From the NCBI GenBank assembly GCA_025716815.1, contig JAIXMN010000001.1, forward strand, positions 1,302,001 through 1,366,000: 64,000 nt of DNA. Reading direction: 5' to 3'. Below, piece after piece: positions 35,054 to 46,324 of the stretch. The stretch's first letter is position 1. Every line of letters starts with the position of its first letter. The notes below the pieces were generated by a model, which did not search any database, was not told the DNA's origin, and saw only the letters and a program-made list of their open reading frames with translations. The position numbers and the translations under genes are program-made. The stretch comes from Dichotomocladium elegans (taxonomy: Eukaryota; Mucoromycota; Mucoromycetes; Mucorales; Lichtheimiaceae).

Positions 35054-37396
35054 CTACAGCGAACTCCTTCTGCTATCCGTATCGTCATTCATCTCTTGAG
35101 GATGAAGAGAACTGCATGTCTGGACCCTTTTCTGAGTAACGAGTGCGAGAGAAGAAAAGCCAAAGGCCAAAGTACCGCATGCGGCAACGGTTAGGAATGT
35201 CCACCTGAGCGCAGATCCGTAAGCCATTTGAACAAGAGTGTATAACGGCGGATCATCAGCAAGTCGCTGGAGGAACTCGGGGCTTTGCAAGGCCTCGTTC
35301 ATCATCCCATCTGTGAGGGGAGTCGTGCTCCGAAGATAGTATTCGAGTGCATGATTGAAAACTGCCCCGCCAACCGCGACACCGCTTGCAAAGCCAAAGT
35401 AACCAAAAAATGAGATGAGCGAGATTGCTGCTGCAAGGCTTTTTTTTTTGGTTTGTTTTGTGTATGGAGAAAGATACATATCAGCTTGAGGTTCGCTGGT
35501 CTGGGATTTGCAAAAGCAACATCACGGCTACTTACTCTTCTGGGCCTGCTGTTTCTTGAGCAGCGACATAAACACTGCCAAAATTCAAGGCTTAAAACCC
35601 TTCGTACAGTCGATAGGAGATCGAACTTACTTTTGAATGCAGAACCCGATACCAGTGCCTGTTATCATCAAAAAGCATATTTGGGATGCCTCACCACTCC
35701 CCAGAGACAGAGTGGACTGCAAACCACCTCCTATGGCAACCATCGCTGTCCCAATCCAAAACATGTACTTATAACAGCCCCTGTGAAGAGAGACAGCGAA
35801 TCCGGACGCCATGCTTACAAAATCAATAGGCAGCAGATATGGGAGGACTTCAACGCCCGCCATACTGGGGCTATCACCATGGGCCACTTGAAAATAGATC
35901 GGCAAGTAAAAAATGTTGATGAACATGGCAGCAGACGTTGCAATGTTCATAATATAGATTGCCATGCGTTTGCGGTCATAAAAAAGATGGAGTGGAATCA
36001 TGGGCTCGACTGCCACCATTCCTTCTCTTGGGTCGTCTCGCGCACGAGGGTTGCCGTAACGCAGCCATCGAATTACCGTTAATGAGATTATCAATAAGAA
36101 TCCACAGTACAGCCAAATAATTACAGGGCTTCCCCAGGCGTACCGGCGGCCGCCCCATTGTGTTGCTAGTAAAAAGCAGAGCATGCTTAGGGTGAATAGG
36201 AAAGCACCCATAATGTCGAGCCTCTTCCATTGCTGACGAAAAGTCGCTCTGGAAATCGAAACGTTCTGCTCATTCTGCCCTTCGCCATCCACATGTTCGT
36301 CGAGATGCAAAAATATGGCGAGTAAGACCCAAGATACAATAGCAATGGGGATATTGATGAAGAAGATCCACCGCCAGCTTGCTTTTTCTGCTAGTACACC
36401 ACCCAGCAATGGTCCTAGGATGGATCCGGTGGCCCAACATAATGCAATAATGCTCTGCAGTACATGTAAATATTACTCTCTAAAGGGCAACATGTGCATG
36501 TGAACGAACGAGTGTAACTTACCTGGTATTTACCTCGATCCCGGATGGGAACGACGTCTCCAATGATGATCATAACAAGTGGCGCGATACCGGCCGCACC
36601 AATCCCTTGGACACCTTGAACGAATTCATTCAGTTCATCTGCTACAGTGCAAGTAAAAGGAACATGTATATGTTATTGTCAACATGCCTCGCATGATGCA
36701 GAGCATCGACATGCTTTTAGATACTCCAGCTAATGCGCCTATTTTGGAACGCAAAGACATCCATGAAAAAAATCAGTGCCATTCCAATGTGCAACTCCTT
36801 ACTGCCTATCAGAAAAACAATAATAGATCCAAGTAAAGTCTTCTTTCTTCCAAAAATATCAGCAAGCTATAGTATATATCCTCTTTATCGTTTAGGGGCA
36901 ACACAGCCACAGGCTTTCTGGGTTAATCTTTTGCTATGGATATGTATCTCATACCTTGCCAAATAACGGTTGTAAAGCCGTCATGGGAAGAATGTACGCC
37001 GTTCCCACCCATTCAATATCTCCAAGAGCATCGAAACGAGCCGCGATAACTGCGAGTGCCGTTGCCACTTTTTTTGGGGGGGGGTGAGGATGTACATGGA
37101 TTCAAAGGTCGGACACTGTCCAAGTCTCAATAACTAATAATAAATTTACCGATGCTCTGATCGAGTGATACGAGCAAAAGACTACAGAACAAGCTGCCCT
37201 TGAATGTGACAGGCTGTCAGAGATCGCTAGAGTAGACTCTGCCCTGTTTTAGTCTCGATCATTGTTCATCCAATATTACCACGATACCGAAGAGCGTCGC
37301 ACCAGTGGCCTTAGATGGATGCTCATCGGACGTCAGGGACGGTGAGATTGAACGACTTGATGCTGATTGCTTTGAGGACACAGTGAAGGCAGCCAT
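35054..37396 (-). CDS. MFS transporter, DHA2 drug:H+ antiporter type (14 helices)
   Basis: Exons read: 37396-37280, 37198-37150, 37067-36955, 36866-36803, 36738-36688, 36614-36523, 36454 to about 35632, a short exon around 35580-35535, then a last exon ending 35054. Helix 1 has SLDQSIVATALAVIAARFD (motif D1 of DHA2), then WVGTAYILPMTALQPLFGK-LADIFGRKKT (motif A), GVQGIGAAGI, RDRGKYQ, WATGSILGPLLGGVLAEKAS (motif C-like) and WRWIFFINIPI. The C-terminal half includes GFASGVAVGGAVFNHALEYY. The family exports drugs and toxic compounds at the plasma or vacuolar membrane. The intron between exons 5 and 6 appears to be GC-AG (donor at 36687). The joint between the exon ending PE and the last exon does not fit two canonical sites and may need a 7-nt exon near 35488. 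Confidence 0.85.
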
Positions 37397-37719
37397 CGAG
37401 CACAAAATGTTTCGAAAACGGAAAGAGAGAGACATAGCAAGAGGACCATGTGATGCAATCAGGATTCCGTCTGAGACAGGAGAAGGAACACAAAATTTCA
37501 AATAATCCTGAGACAGTTTTTCCCTCCAGAGTGAGGACGTCATCTCTGCGATGAAACATAGCACCATTTTACTTTATGAATCCTCGGTAAGAGTCAAGGC
37601 GGGGACCCTGCGGGGACGCCCTTTCCACCCGATAAATCTGAAAAGTCCGACACTTTCAAAATTACTCCCCGCAGCGCTCTCAAGAGAAAGAAAACGCTTT
37701 GACATCATACACGCGCAAA
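37397..37719. promoter_or_regulatory. Shared divergent promoter of the MFS and RPAP1 genes
   Basis: Only 323 bp separate the two ATGs, so both promoters overlap or abut here. No TATA box was evident close to either start. Confidence 0.5.
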
Positions 37720-40700
37720 ATGAAGGGATTGATCCGACCTCGCATCAGCAATGAAGACGACCTAGAGAAGCTCCAAGAAGAGTTCCTTTCCAAGGGGACT
37801 GCACCCTCGGCCTCTGTTGTCCGCGGCGCTCCTCCTCCTTCGTGCGTTGGATCCCGGTCACCGCAGAAAAAGCAGAGCGTTTTTGCTCAACGACGACAAA
37901 TGGCCAAACAGCAACCCTTGCCTGCTGACAACGACGATGCATTTGCTTCGATGCCGGATCTCGAAGACGTCCAAGAAAATATTACGGAGCAATCACGATA
38001 TGTGGAAGATCCTCATCCCGAGCCCCATGTGCCTGTTTCGAAGAATATGCTCGATCTCTCCTCACTTTTAGGGAATGTTCTCGGGGAGGTGACAGAGAAA
38101 CAGGTCGACAGGGTGGAGCCGCCAACTTTAAAAAGCGGACACGAGCGATCGCACGAGCATGCCCAGGGATTTCCGAAACCTGCGCGGCGCAGCCTATTCA
38201 AGATGCGGCTGGAGAAAAAACAAAATGGCCCTGCACCGTCCTCCGTTACTATCGAACCGCAAGGACAAGCAGAGGATAGCATGGAGGATTATGAGCGCGA
38301 AAATATGGAGCGTATTGATGCAATGAGTGAGCAGGAGATTGAGGAAGCACGGCGCGAAATCATGAATACATTGAGCAGCGAATCGATCGCATTGTTGCTC
38401 GACCGAAAGAAGAAGAAAAACACTGTAACAAAGTCCGCATCAGGTCCCGAAGGACAGGGTGTGGCAGAGGAGAAGGCGGTAGCAATAAAGGAGGAAGAGG
38501 AGGAAGATTTGATGGTGATGAAGCAAAAGTACTTTGCAGACGTGCCGACAGAATATGAGAAACTGGCATGGATGGACAGCAGATTTGAGGTGCCTGAGCC
38601 TCGGCAGGAGGTGGATCAGCAGATGACAATGTCAAAATCGGATAAACTTTATCGGGAGGTGCGGTTTGACCTCCAGGGGCTCCCGGTCGATCCAAAGAAA
38701 GACGTCCCGACGTATCAAGGTTTGCATCACCATGGTGATGATCCGGAAAAGGCTGGCTATACGCTTGCGGAGCTTTTCCATCTTGTCCGTAGCCAGGTCC
38801 CTTCGCAGCGTGCCATGGTTTTGACAACGCTTGCGCGGATCATCCGATATGCAAAAAAGGAAAAAGCAGCAGATATACTGGATCTGTTTTTTCGACCAGA
38901 TCTCATGTCTGTAGTCTACTTGCGATCGGCACTCGATGACTCCCATCTTGTAGGCTGTGTAGCTGCCGTACAGGCTCTTGCTGCTCTTGTCCTGGACGAT
39001 GAGGGCGAGGACTTGGAAAACAAGACTTTGGACGTAACAGCGTTCAACGAATACCTTGGATATGTCAGCAGACCTATAATTCGGAAAGACAAAAGTGAGG
39101 TCACGGGTATCAACGAACGACTGACCAAAACGGTCGATCGAATCAAGGGAAAAGATGGAGGTGCTGACGACGAGGCGCCTGAAGATGATGCACACCTTGC
39201 ACAGCGTGATCTCGCACGTGGGCTCGTACGAATGAAACTATTGCCAAGGCTCCGGTATCTAATGTCTCCTAACAGCGAGCTCAGGAGCAGAGATCCACGA
39301 TCGATTGAAAAGCTCGTGTTGGTGTTAATCAAGGTCGCTCAGGCAGGCGCTGACACATGCAAGGCCATTGCCGAGCATGACTTGATCGACATTGTGATTG
39401 ACTGGGGCGTTCTAAAGAGGGACTGGCCTATGACTGACGAGAATCGAGCAGATGCTTATCCGAGCCTCGCGGCGCTCCAGCTCCTGACGGTGCTTGCGCA
39501 GGGAAGTCGAGATGTTGCCAAGCTGATTAACTCCGACGCCACGTGCTTGATGCAGTATCTCGTCATTTCCCCTGATGTCGCTTGCGAGAAGATGCAGAAT
39601 CGTGCATATGCGCTGCAAGTTGAGGCGCTCAAGCTTGTTCATATTCTTCTTTGCTATGGCCTGGTGATGCCCACCCTCAGTGATTTGCATGAACCCATGA
39701 TGCTGTGGCTCCGAGCGGCACTGGAACCTAAGGATATAGACAACCGAAGTGATGCCCGCGCGGCCACCGCTATTGCATTGCTAGAGAGTTCATTCCATGC
39801 AGCAGCGGATCCGCACAAGACGGTTCCTACGCATGCTATTGACTGGCACCAGCCGACGGCATTTTTGCCTGTCATTCTTGCGATGCTGAGAACCCGTGAG
39901 CCGTCGCCGGTACTTGATGCTGCTGTTGGTTATTTCGGGACGTTTGCGACCTATATGGACCGGTTCCCATCGGTGGATGATACAATCACATTCGCAGATG
40001 TTTGGAAGGCGATTGCTCCAAATCTGCACAAATTCGGGCGTGTGAACAACACGAATAGTGTTCTGCGATATGTGCAGCTACTCAGCGCATTCAGCAACGT
40101 CAAGAATCCATCGCTGGGGTCGGCTTCTCAAGAAGCCAGAGATATGCTTGCGGCGGCCGTGGAACGTGTCAAGTGTGTCTATAATGACGATGTCCTTGGC
40201 AGGATCGCCATGTTGACCTGGATGGCGGCGACGGATAGTCGAGAGAAGCGGAGTCAACTATGGGGCGACACAAGTTACTATGCAGCTGAAATCACAGTAA
40301 CGGCGACCAGTACACAGGCCGGTGCATTTGAGTCGCATTTGGCACACAAATTGGTGCAGCTCTGTGTACTCGACTCAGCGGATGACAAGACTTATTCTGT
40401 CCTGGCGCCTTTTTACCTTGGACAGGATCCACCTGCGCTTTCTGCGTTGTATGAACACAATGGCGTTGCTCTCGATACACTTGTCTATCCCATGCTGGAG
40501 CCATCCATGACAGCACCAGCTAATGCAACAGCATTCTTGTTTTCACCCATTGATGAAGAATATCATTTGGACAAGTCTCGGCTAGCGCAAAAGAGCCAAG
40601 GACCCGTCGAGGTGGTGCGAGCAACGCTTGAGCTGGCTGCGCGGATGTTCAAGCATGGCGGTATAGACCATGATGTGGCCGTCATTTCGCTTATGAAGAT

Positions 40701-41301
40701 ATTTCTCATCGGCGACAGGGAGGGACAGACAATTGAATCGGAGCGAGAAGTGTTTTGGGATGACGATGTGTCACGTTGGATAAAGCATTGGCTCGACATG
40801 TTATGCAAGAGCCACATGGCGAGAGGAGAAGGAAAAGTTGATCTGTCCTACCCACCCACCATCGAAGCTGCATGGCGGAGATCCTCTTGGGCGCACCCGA
40901 CTCGTCAGCCATTTTACCAGTTCTATCAAGCTTTCGTAGCCCAGTATGCAGCTGTGTCGTTTGGCGAGTCTAATTTTGGACGGCTGCTGGCGTACATCAT
41001 GATGGAGGCCAACGACGAAGTTGACTTCAAGCATCTCTTATGGAGCGATTACAGGGACATACTGCACACGATCCGAGTTGCCAGGTCAGAGCTGCCTCCG
41101 ATGGAAGCTACGACAGAAATAAGGTCGGCCTTGTTGCAACTGTATGTATCGGCGGTAATGGAAAACAAGTTGAGCCGCCAGCCAAATGAGAATGCGCTGT
41201 ACGCCTATGCGATAGAGCAGCTGAAGCACAGCAGTGCGAATGCACCTCAGGCCCTCAAGCATGACATTCAGGCTGTGCTGAAATTACATGAAGGGCAGTA
41301 G
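37720..41301 (+). CDS. RPAP1: RNA polymerase II-associated protein 1 (RPAP1)
   Basis: Single exon of 1193 aa. The RPAP1 N-terminal motif is seen at about residue 200 (MSEQEIEEARREIMNTLSSE), and the conserved RPAP1 C-motif at about residue 310 (YREVRFDLQGLPVDPKK). The remaining 850 residues are helical and repeat-like (for example YTLAELFHLVRSQVPSQRAM, VLTTLARIIRYAKK), consistent with an alpha-solenoid. RPAP1 is needed for cytosolic assembly and nuclear import of RNA polymerase II together with the RPAP/Npa3 GTPase system. The ATG at 37720 starts MKGLIRPRISNEDDLEKLQE, which fits the family N-terminus. The lack of introns is unusual here, since almost all neighbours have several. Confidence 0.92.
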   Translation: MKGLIRPRISNEDDLEKLQEEFLSKGTAPSASVVRGAPPPSCVGSRSPQKKQSVFAQRRQMAKQQPLPADNDDAFASMPDLEDVQENITEQSRYVEDPHPEPHVPVSKNMLDLSSLLGNVLGEVTEKQVDRVEPPTLKSGHERSHEHAQGFPKPARRSLFKMRLEKKQNGPAPSSVTIEPQGQAEDSMEDYERENMERIDAMSEQEIEEARREIMNTLSSESIALLLDRKKKKNTVTKSASGPEGQGVAEEKAVAIKEEEEEDLMVMKQKYFADVPTEYEKLAWMDSRFEVPEPRQEVDQQMTMSKSDKLYREVRFDLQGLPVDPKKDVPTYQGLHHHGDDPEKAGYTLAELFHLVRSQVPSQRAMVLTTLARIIRYAKKEKAADILDLFFRPDLMSVVYLRSALDDSHLVGCVAAVQALAALVLDDEGEDLENKTLDVTAFNEYLGYVSRPIIRKDKSEVTGINERLTKTVDRIKGKDGGADDEAPEDDAHLAQRDLARGLVRMKLLPRLRYLMSPNSELRSRDPRSIEKLVLVLIKVAQAGADTCKAIAEHDLIDIVIDWGVLKRDWPMTDENRADAYPSLAALQLLTVLAQGSRDVAKLINSDATCLMQYLVISPDVACEKMQNRAYALQVEALKLVHILLCYGLVMPTLSDLHEPMMLWLRAALEPKDIDNRSDARAATAIALLESSFHAAADPHKTVPTHAIDWHQPTAFLPVILAMLRTREPSPVLDAAVGYFGTFATYMDRFPSVDDTITFADVWKAIAPNLHKFGRVNNTNSVLRYVQLLSAFSNVKNPSLGSASQEARDMLAAAVERVKCVYNDDVLGRIAMLTWMAATDSREKRSQLWGDTSYYAAEITVTATSTQAGAFESHLAHKLVQLCVLDSADDKTYSVLAPFYLGQDPPALSALYEHNGVALDTLVYPMLEPSMTAPANATAFLFSPIDEEYHLDKSRLAQKSQGPVEVVRATLELAARMFKHGGIDHDVAVISLMKIFLIGDREGQTIESEREVFWDDDVSRWIKHWLDMLCKSHMARGEGKVDLSYPPTIEAAWRRSSWAHPTRQPFYQFYQAFVAQYAAVSFGESNFGRLLAYIMMEANDEVDFKHLLWSDYRDILHTIRVARSELPPMEATTEIRSALLQLYVSAVMENKLSRQPNENALYAYAIEQLKHSSANAPQALKHDIQAVLKLHEGQ

Positions 41302-41655
41302 GAGAGGCAATAAAATAATGATTGGTTCCTTGCACTACATATCTCTTGGTACTTTTGATGCGCCGTAATGGCTTGTTATCCTTCCCAAGACAGGAAGGCC
41401 CACGTGCTTACATGAACGTCGCAGCTTTTCAAAGGCGGTGTTACGTCCGGTATAGGACATATACGGACAAGAAGAATCTATGGAAGACGTTTACTGCTCA
41501 TGTCTGTGCATTTATAATAAATAGAGCGTTTCCGCGATTAAAAATATAAATAGGCTCCTCAGAGATGTTTTTAAGCAATACATTCATACACCTTTTCGCT
41601 CTCTCGCTCTCCTTCAGTCCTCCCACCCACCCACCCCCAATCAGCACACCATAGC
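41302..41655. other. Intergenic region upstream of the cysteine protein
   Basis: 354 bp with an ordinary 3' end and a short pyrimidine-rich leader before the ATG at 41656. Nothing else was recognised. Confidence 0.5.
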
Positions 41656-41931
41656 ATGAATCACTATCACTGCTACTTGCCTTCTCCTCCGTCTTCGCCT
41701 CGCTACTGGTCAGAATCAGCAGTGGCAATGTCCGACGAAGAGGACCTCATTGACACATCGGAGGAGGAAGAGGAAGAAGCCCCCATGTGCGGATCTTGCA
41801 ATAAACCGCTTGGTGGTGATTGGTTTTGCTCTACCTGTCACGAAAGATGCACAACATGTAATCGGACACTAGTGCGGAACGTGGATACCTATTGCACCCG
41901 TTGTCGTCTTCGACCATTTCACCACAAATGA
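41656..41931 (+). CDS. Small protein with four C-x2-C zinc knuckles
   Basis: Single exon of 91 aa. An acidic segment (DEEDLIDTSEEEEEEAP) precedes four C-x-x-C pairs in the last 45 residues: CGSC, CSTC, CTTC and CTRC, spaced like two zinc ribbons or one LIM/treble-clef-like double site (each zinc bound by two pairs). No secretion signal is visible. I cannot name a family; a nuclear or ribosome-related adaptor role is possible but unproven. The even cysteine spacing and high constraint make it unlikely to be chance. Confidence 0.65.
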   Translation: MNHYHCYLPSPPSSPRYWSESAVAMSDEEDLIDTSEEEEEEAPMCGSCNKPLGGDWFCSTCHERCTTCNRTLVRNVDTYCTRCRLRPFHHK

Positions 41932-42634
41932 TCATCAATCAAAACGACGAAGGGCAATATGAGAAACTGCAACCCCAACATCGATATCATTATCCTTTAC
42001 CCGCGCCATCGCACCGTTCGATCATCTTCATGCCTCGAACTCCATATACTGGCGATGCTTGCGTTCTTTCTTTCTGCACATATAAACCCAATGCACGGCT
42101 TTCTCCTTTGCTCTTTTTTTTTTTTTTCTCACATATTCTCTGTACATTTCCTTGTATTTCTTTCCGCACAAATTGCTCCTTCTTTTTTTTCCATCCCATA
42201 TGTATATGTGCAATGTGTACTACAGATATCTCCAAATGAAACAGAAAAAATAGATACGTTATAATCGACTACTGTGGTCTCGTATATCACATATACGATG
42301 TTTGCTGGGCTATCCCGCACCGTCTGTGTGCCCCATACCGTGTATTGTAACGTAGTAGGTGGTACTCTTACTTGTCCCATGGGTCCAAACTAGTACCAGC
42401 AGCATGAGGACCAAATACTGCTACTATGACTATCCAATCATCCATGCCTTAAAGTGACACATGACGTGTAGTCCGCAGTGATATTACGAAATATTCACTT
42501 TTTCTATAAGAAAAACAGTGGCCGTTCTGCCTTGTCAATAATGAAAACATGACCGTTCGGCTATGTTTCCTGGGAGTGAAGTAGCTGAAAGCTATACCAA
42601 GGTAATTGGATCACTGTTGATAAGCGCCCCATAC

Positions 42635-42640
<6 letters not shown>

Positions 42641-42674
<34 letters not shown>
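42641..42674. repeat. (CT)n microsatellite
   Basis: An uninterrupted CT run of about 34 nt in non-coding DNA. Confidence 0.9.
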
Positions 42675-42677
<3 letters not shown>

Positions 42678-43900
42678 TTATACCCAAGGCGTTATTTGGC
42701 CACTCGGTGGAGCTTTATATATAACGTATCAAATGATTATTGTGTGTAAAGTGGGAGTGCAGTCTGCAGCGTACGCTGTGATGGGGTACTGCAGGAAGAG
42801 CGCGTTTGCTTGTGGTTACCAATAGATACATTTCTCTCAGTGTGTGCATCGTCTGATACCGTACGATTCATTGTCTCGCAGCGCAAGCGAAAGTAGAGGT
42901 TGGGGGGTGGAAGGCCAGCAACAAGTAAAGGGCAACCCTATGCGATTTTGGTATCTTCTGTACATCATAACTGCCATTTTATCTCAGAGATGAGTGCTCT
43001 AGAGCCAGCAACGTGCCTAATATACAAATATGCATGGTCATTGAGGAGGTGAGTAGCGTTGTTTATTTTAATTCTGCTTGTCTTCTGTGCTCATTAATAT
43101 ACGCCTCCGTTTTGAACACGAAGACGCCTGCTTCGCTGGACCCCATGCTCCACGGTTTTAAAGGATTTAAAAGCGTTAGTGCTATCGTATTAATGTTACT
43201 CAAAACATGCCTTGCCTTTGCGTCTAGTTCCACTGACAATGAAAAAGGGGGCGGGGGAGCGGATCGCTATTAAAAATCGTCAAGTTGATCAAGTATTCAC
43301 TGTGAAAATGAAAGCGCAACAATCGCTAAGCGACACCCTTGTTAATTTTTTTCTGTTAATAGAAGTAACAGAGTCGCCTTCTTCCCCCGAACATGTAAGC
43401 ATGGAATGAATACCTGCACGCTGTAATACCATGAACAGAGGATACATGCATTCTATTTCTTCGTTTCCGAATTTTTGATAAAAATACCATAATTAATTGG
43501 ATAACGGAATCAAGAGTTATTTCTTGTTGGATCTGTAATCTATTATAGGACAATAAAACGTGTAGAAAAGAGAGAACAGATGGAGAATCTAGAACAAAGA
43601 CATGACACTCCATGGAATTGCCGAGTCCATGAAGTGATCTGAATCCAATTATCATACAAAAATAGACGAAGAAAAAAAGGATATGTGTACAACCCGAGTC
43701 CAGCGTTCTGGTCCGACTTGATTCCCTTGTCCCTTTCTGCTTCGATCTCTCATTTAAGGGAAAGGCTTGATTGGGGGAGGGGTTAACTTTTTGTTGTTGT
43801 TTTTGTTTTGCTATTATTTGGTCTGTTCCATATTATTCGAGTCATGGAGGCCATATGAGGAGCACAACTGGTACCTACAGGAACCGATGTGCACATTTTG

Positions 43901-43908
43901 TATATATA
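43901..43908 (+). promoter_or_regulatory. TATA-like element of chitin deacetylase
   Basis: TATATATA lies about 110 nt upstream of the ATG at 44019 and is followed by a long pyrimidine-rich leader. Placement fits a TATA box. Confidence 0.4.
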
Positions 43909-44018
43909 GCCTATCTTTTTTTTTCGCTTTTCTTTTCACCGTGTCTCCTTTTCCCTCTCTTTCTCTGCTTCATCCTCTAATCCGCCCCTGATCGTTCAGT
44001 ACTACGCAACTTGCCATA

Positions 44019-45735
44019 ATGAAAGCAACAGTGTCTACCACAGCAACATTTGTCACCGTCATCCTTAACATCTTCGCTTCCACGACTCTGGCCCAGGCCC
44101 CCGCTCCCTCGAGCGCCCCAACACTCCAAATGCCTACCAGCAGCTTTCCTTGGAAGGAAACCTATCCTTTGCCTGGTGTTATTCCTTCAGCCAAGCCCGA
44201 ATGGCTCTCCATCATCAAGAGCGGGGAGATTCCTAATGCTCCTGTTGTTCAGACCGCAGCAGGTATAATATATGACTGGACCCGCCCGCTCCCGTCATTC
44301 TCATTATTCCTTCCTTCGTCACCGATTTTGTAGGTGCCTTAGTCAATCCTCAACCCATTGGCCAAGATCCGTTCTGTCACTGGTCTTTTTCCACTTGCAA
44401 GCGCCCGACGGATATCTTTACTTGTCAAAAGGGTCACTGGGGTCTGGTAAATATACATGTTCATATACATATATATACATATATATTTATATTGCCTTTC
44501 TGTTCCATTTATTCATTTCTATATTTTTACCCCTTCCGCAATCCGTGTATGATGCATGAAGAGTTTCGATGACGGGCCCACTCCCGCCAGCCCTGTTTTA
44601 TACGACTATCTTGACCAGCACAAAACTAAGGCAACGTTCTTCTTGATCGGCGGTAACGTGATTCAATATCCAGATATGGTTAAGCGCGCCCATCAGGCCG
44701 GGCACGAAATTGCAATCCACACATGGTCACACCATCAGCTCACCACCCTCACGAATGAGCAGATCGTGGCCGAGCTCAAATGGACTGAGCAGGCGATTAA
44801 AGAAGTCATTGGTGTCTCGCCTGTCCTTGTCCGCCCGGTAAGAACATATATTAGAAATACGAGGATACCAACCTCCCCTCCCCTTTTTACTCCTCTCCGC
44901 ACGCACACCCCTCCCACTCAATGGTACCTACTCAAACAATGGACTTACCCCTCACCCTTTATACATTTTACAGCCTCAAGGTGACATGGATGATCGTGTT
45001 CGCAACATTACGAAACAACTTGGTTTCAAGATTGCTATTTGGGATCACGATACCTTCGACTGGCAGGTCAGTGTCTGAGTAAAATTAGAGAGCGCGATGC
45101 CTCTCCTTGTCCCTTCTATCTTGATCCTAAATACCATCTTCTCCCTTTCCCGCCCCCCTTTTTTTTTCTCCCTCGCCTCCCCCCTCCGCGCATCACCCCC
45201 TTCCTACTCGACACATTTCATTTCGTCTCTTAGATCGGTACAGCGGGCGTCACACCACAGTCTGTCGAACAAACCGTCCGCGGATGGGTCCATAATGCCA
45301 CCGGTGGTATTTCGCTTCAACATGATCGTGTCAATGATACTGTTAATGCAGCGATCACTGTGTTGCCCATCTTAGAAGTGAGTGCTATGTCCAAACTCCC
45401 CCCACCACCACCACCAGCACAACGGGGGGAGGGGGGGAGGGCGCCACCAACATCGGCTGTAACCTATTAAACTAACTCTCTCTCTCTCTCTCTCTCTCGC
45501 CCCTTGTCATGTTCCCTCCTCTTCCGCCTCTGCCCTATAGCAAGCGTTTAAACTTACTACTGTGGCGGGTTGCGCCAACATGACTGCCGAACAGCTTTAC
45601 AAGGAAACCACGAACGGCGGTAGCAAAATCAACGGAGAGAAGTCGGCTGCTACGCATGCTATCATCAATCCATGGGGATCTTGGCTTGGAACTGGCTCAA
45701 TTATAATGGCCCTGGGAACCTATTTCTTGGTTTAA
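44019..45735 (+). CDS. CDA: Chitin deacetylase (CE4), secreted and probably GPI-anchored
   Basis: Six exons (44019-44262, 44334-44446, 44562-44837, 44974-45066, 45234-45377, 45541-45735) give 354 aa. An N-terminal signal peptide (FVTVILNIFASTTLAQA) is followed by a proline-rich start and the NodB/CE4 domain: motif 1 SFDDGP with the catalytic and metal aspartates, motif 2 HTWSHH, motif 3 RPPQGDMDDR, motif 4 IWDHDTFDW and motif 5 ISLQHD. The last 25 residues are hydrophobic after a small-residue stretch, as in a GPI signal. The enzyme converts chitin to chitosan, a major wall polymer of Mucoromycota. Motif 3 has Gln where Tyr is usual, and the intron splits it between the two prolines. Confidence 0.95.
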
Positions 45736-46324
45736 CGTTTCTTTCAACTAACTTCCCCCCCCTTGCACATCTTTTTCTTCTGTTATTTAAATCCAAGCCA
45801 AACCTTGTCCTTCTCTTCTTTGTCCCAAATACATAGAACTCAACTCTTTCTCTTTTTTTTTCTCTATTTGTATTATTACATAGCTCTGCATTTCCCCTCA
45901 CTCCTCACCCTCATCAGTCCCTGCTTTCTGCTATGAAGGAAAAGGTTTTTTCATGAAAAAAAAGGTTATTTTTTGTTCAGCGCCTCGGCGAAATAGGACA
46001 TGGATACTCTCTATCCCTCAAAACAAAAATTATCATTAAGAATATCACATTAGATTTTTATTCTTTTTTAAAGCGACAGACTATTAATATTATTTGGGGG
46101 GGGTGAAGAAGGAAGAAAAAGTGAGCCTAGTAAAGACAACAACAAAAAATAAAAGTAATGGGGAAAGACTTTTCATGAAGCTCATGAAAGAATTAAAAGA
46201 AATCAAAATAGAACGAGAGAGACAGATAATGTGCGTATGTGTGTGTGTATGTATGTGTTATTAGTAAACGGAGGGGGAGAGCGGTCTTGAAAGAGGAGGA
46301 ACAAAAAAAAAAGAAATATCCTTT
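45736..46324. other. Convergent intergenic region
   Basis: 589 bp between the stops of the chitin deacetylase and ERG5 genes, rich in A, T and C tracts. No feature was recognised. Confidence 0.5.

Larger units (their letters stand above)
41932..44018. other. Intergenic region, 2.1 kb
   Basis: No protein-like frame was found. The region has T tracts and the CT microsatellite at 42641-42674, plus the presumed promoter of the chitin deacetylase at its right end. Confidence 0.5.

Noticed and set aside
38360..39332. Antisense frames opposite RPAP1
   Set aside because: They are shadows of the strongly coding plus strand with no independent motif.
42641..42674. CRISPR-like or telomeric repeat
   Set aside because: It is a plain dinucleotide tract. 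No direct repeats with spacers and no telomere motif occur in the window.
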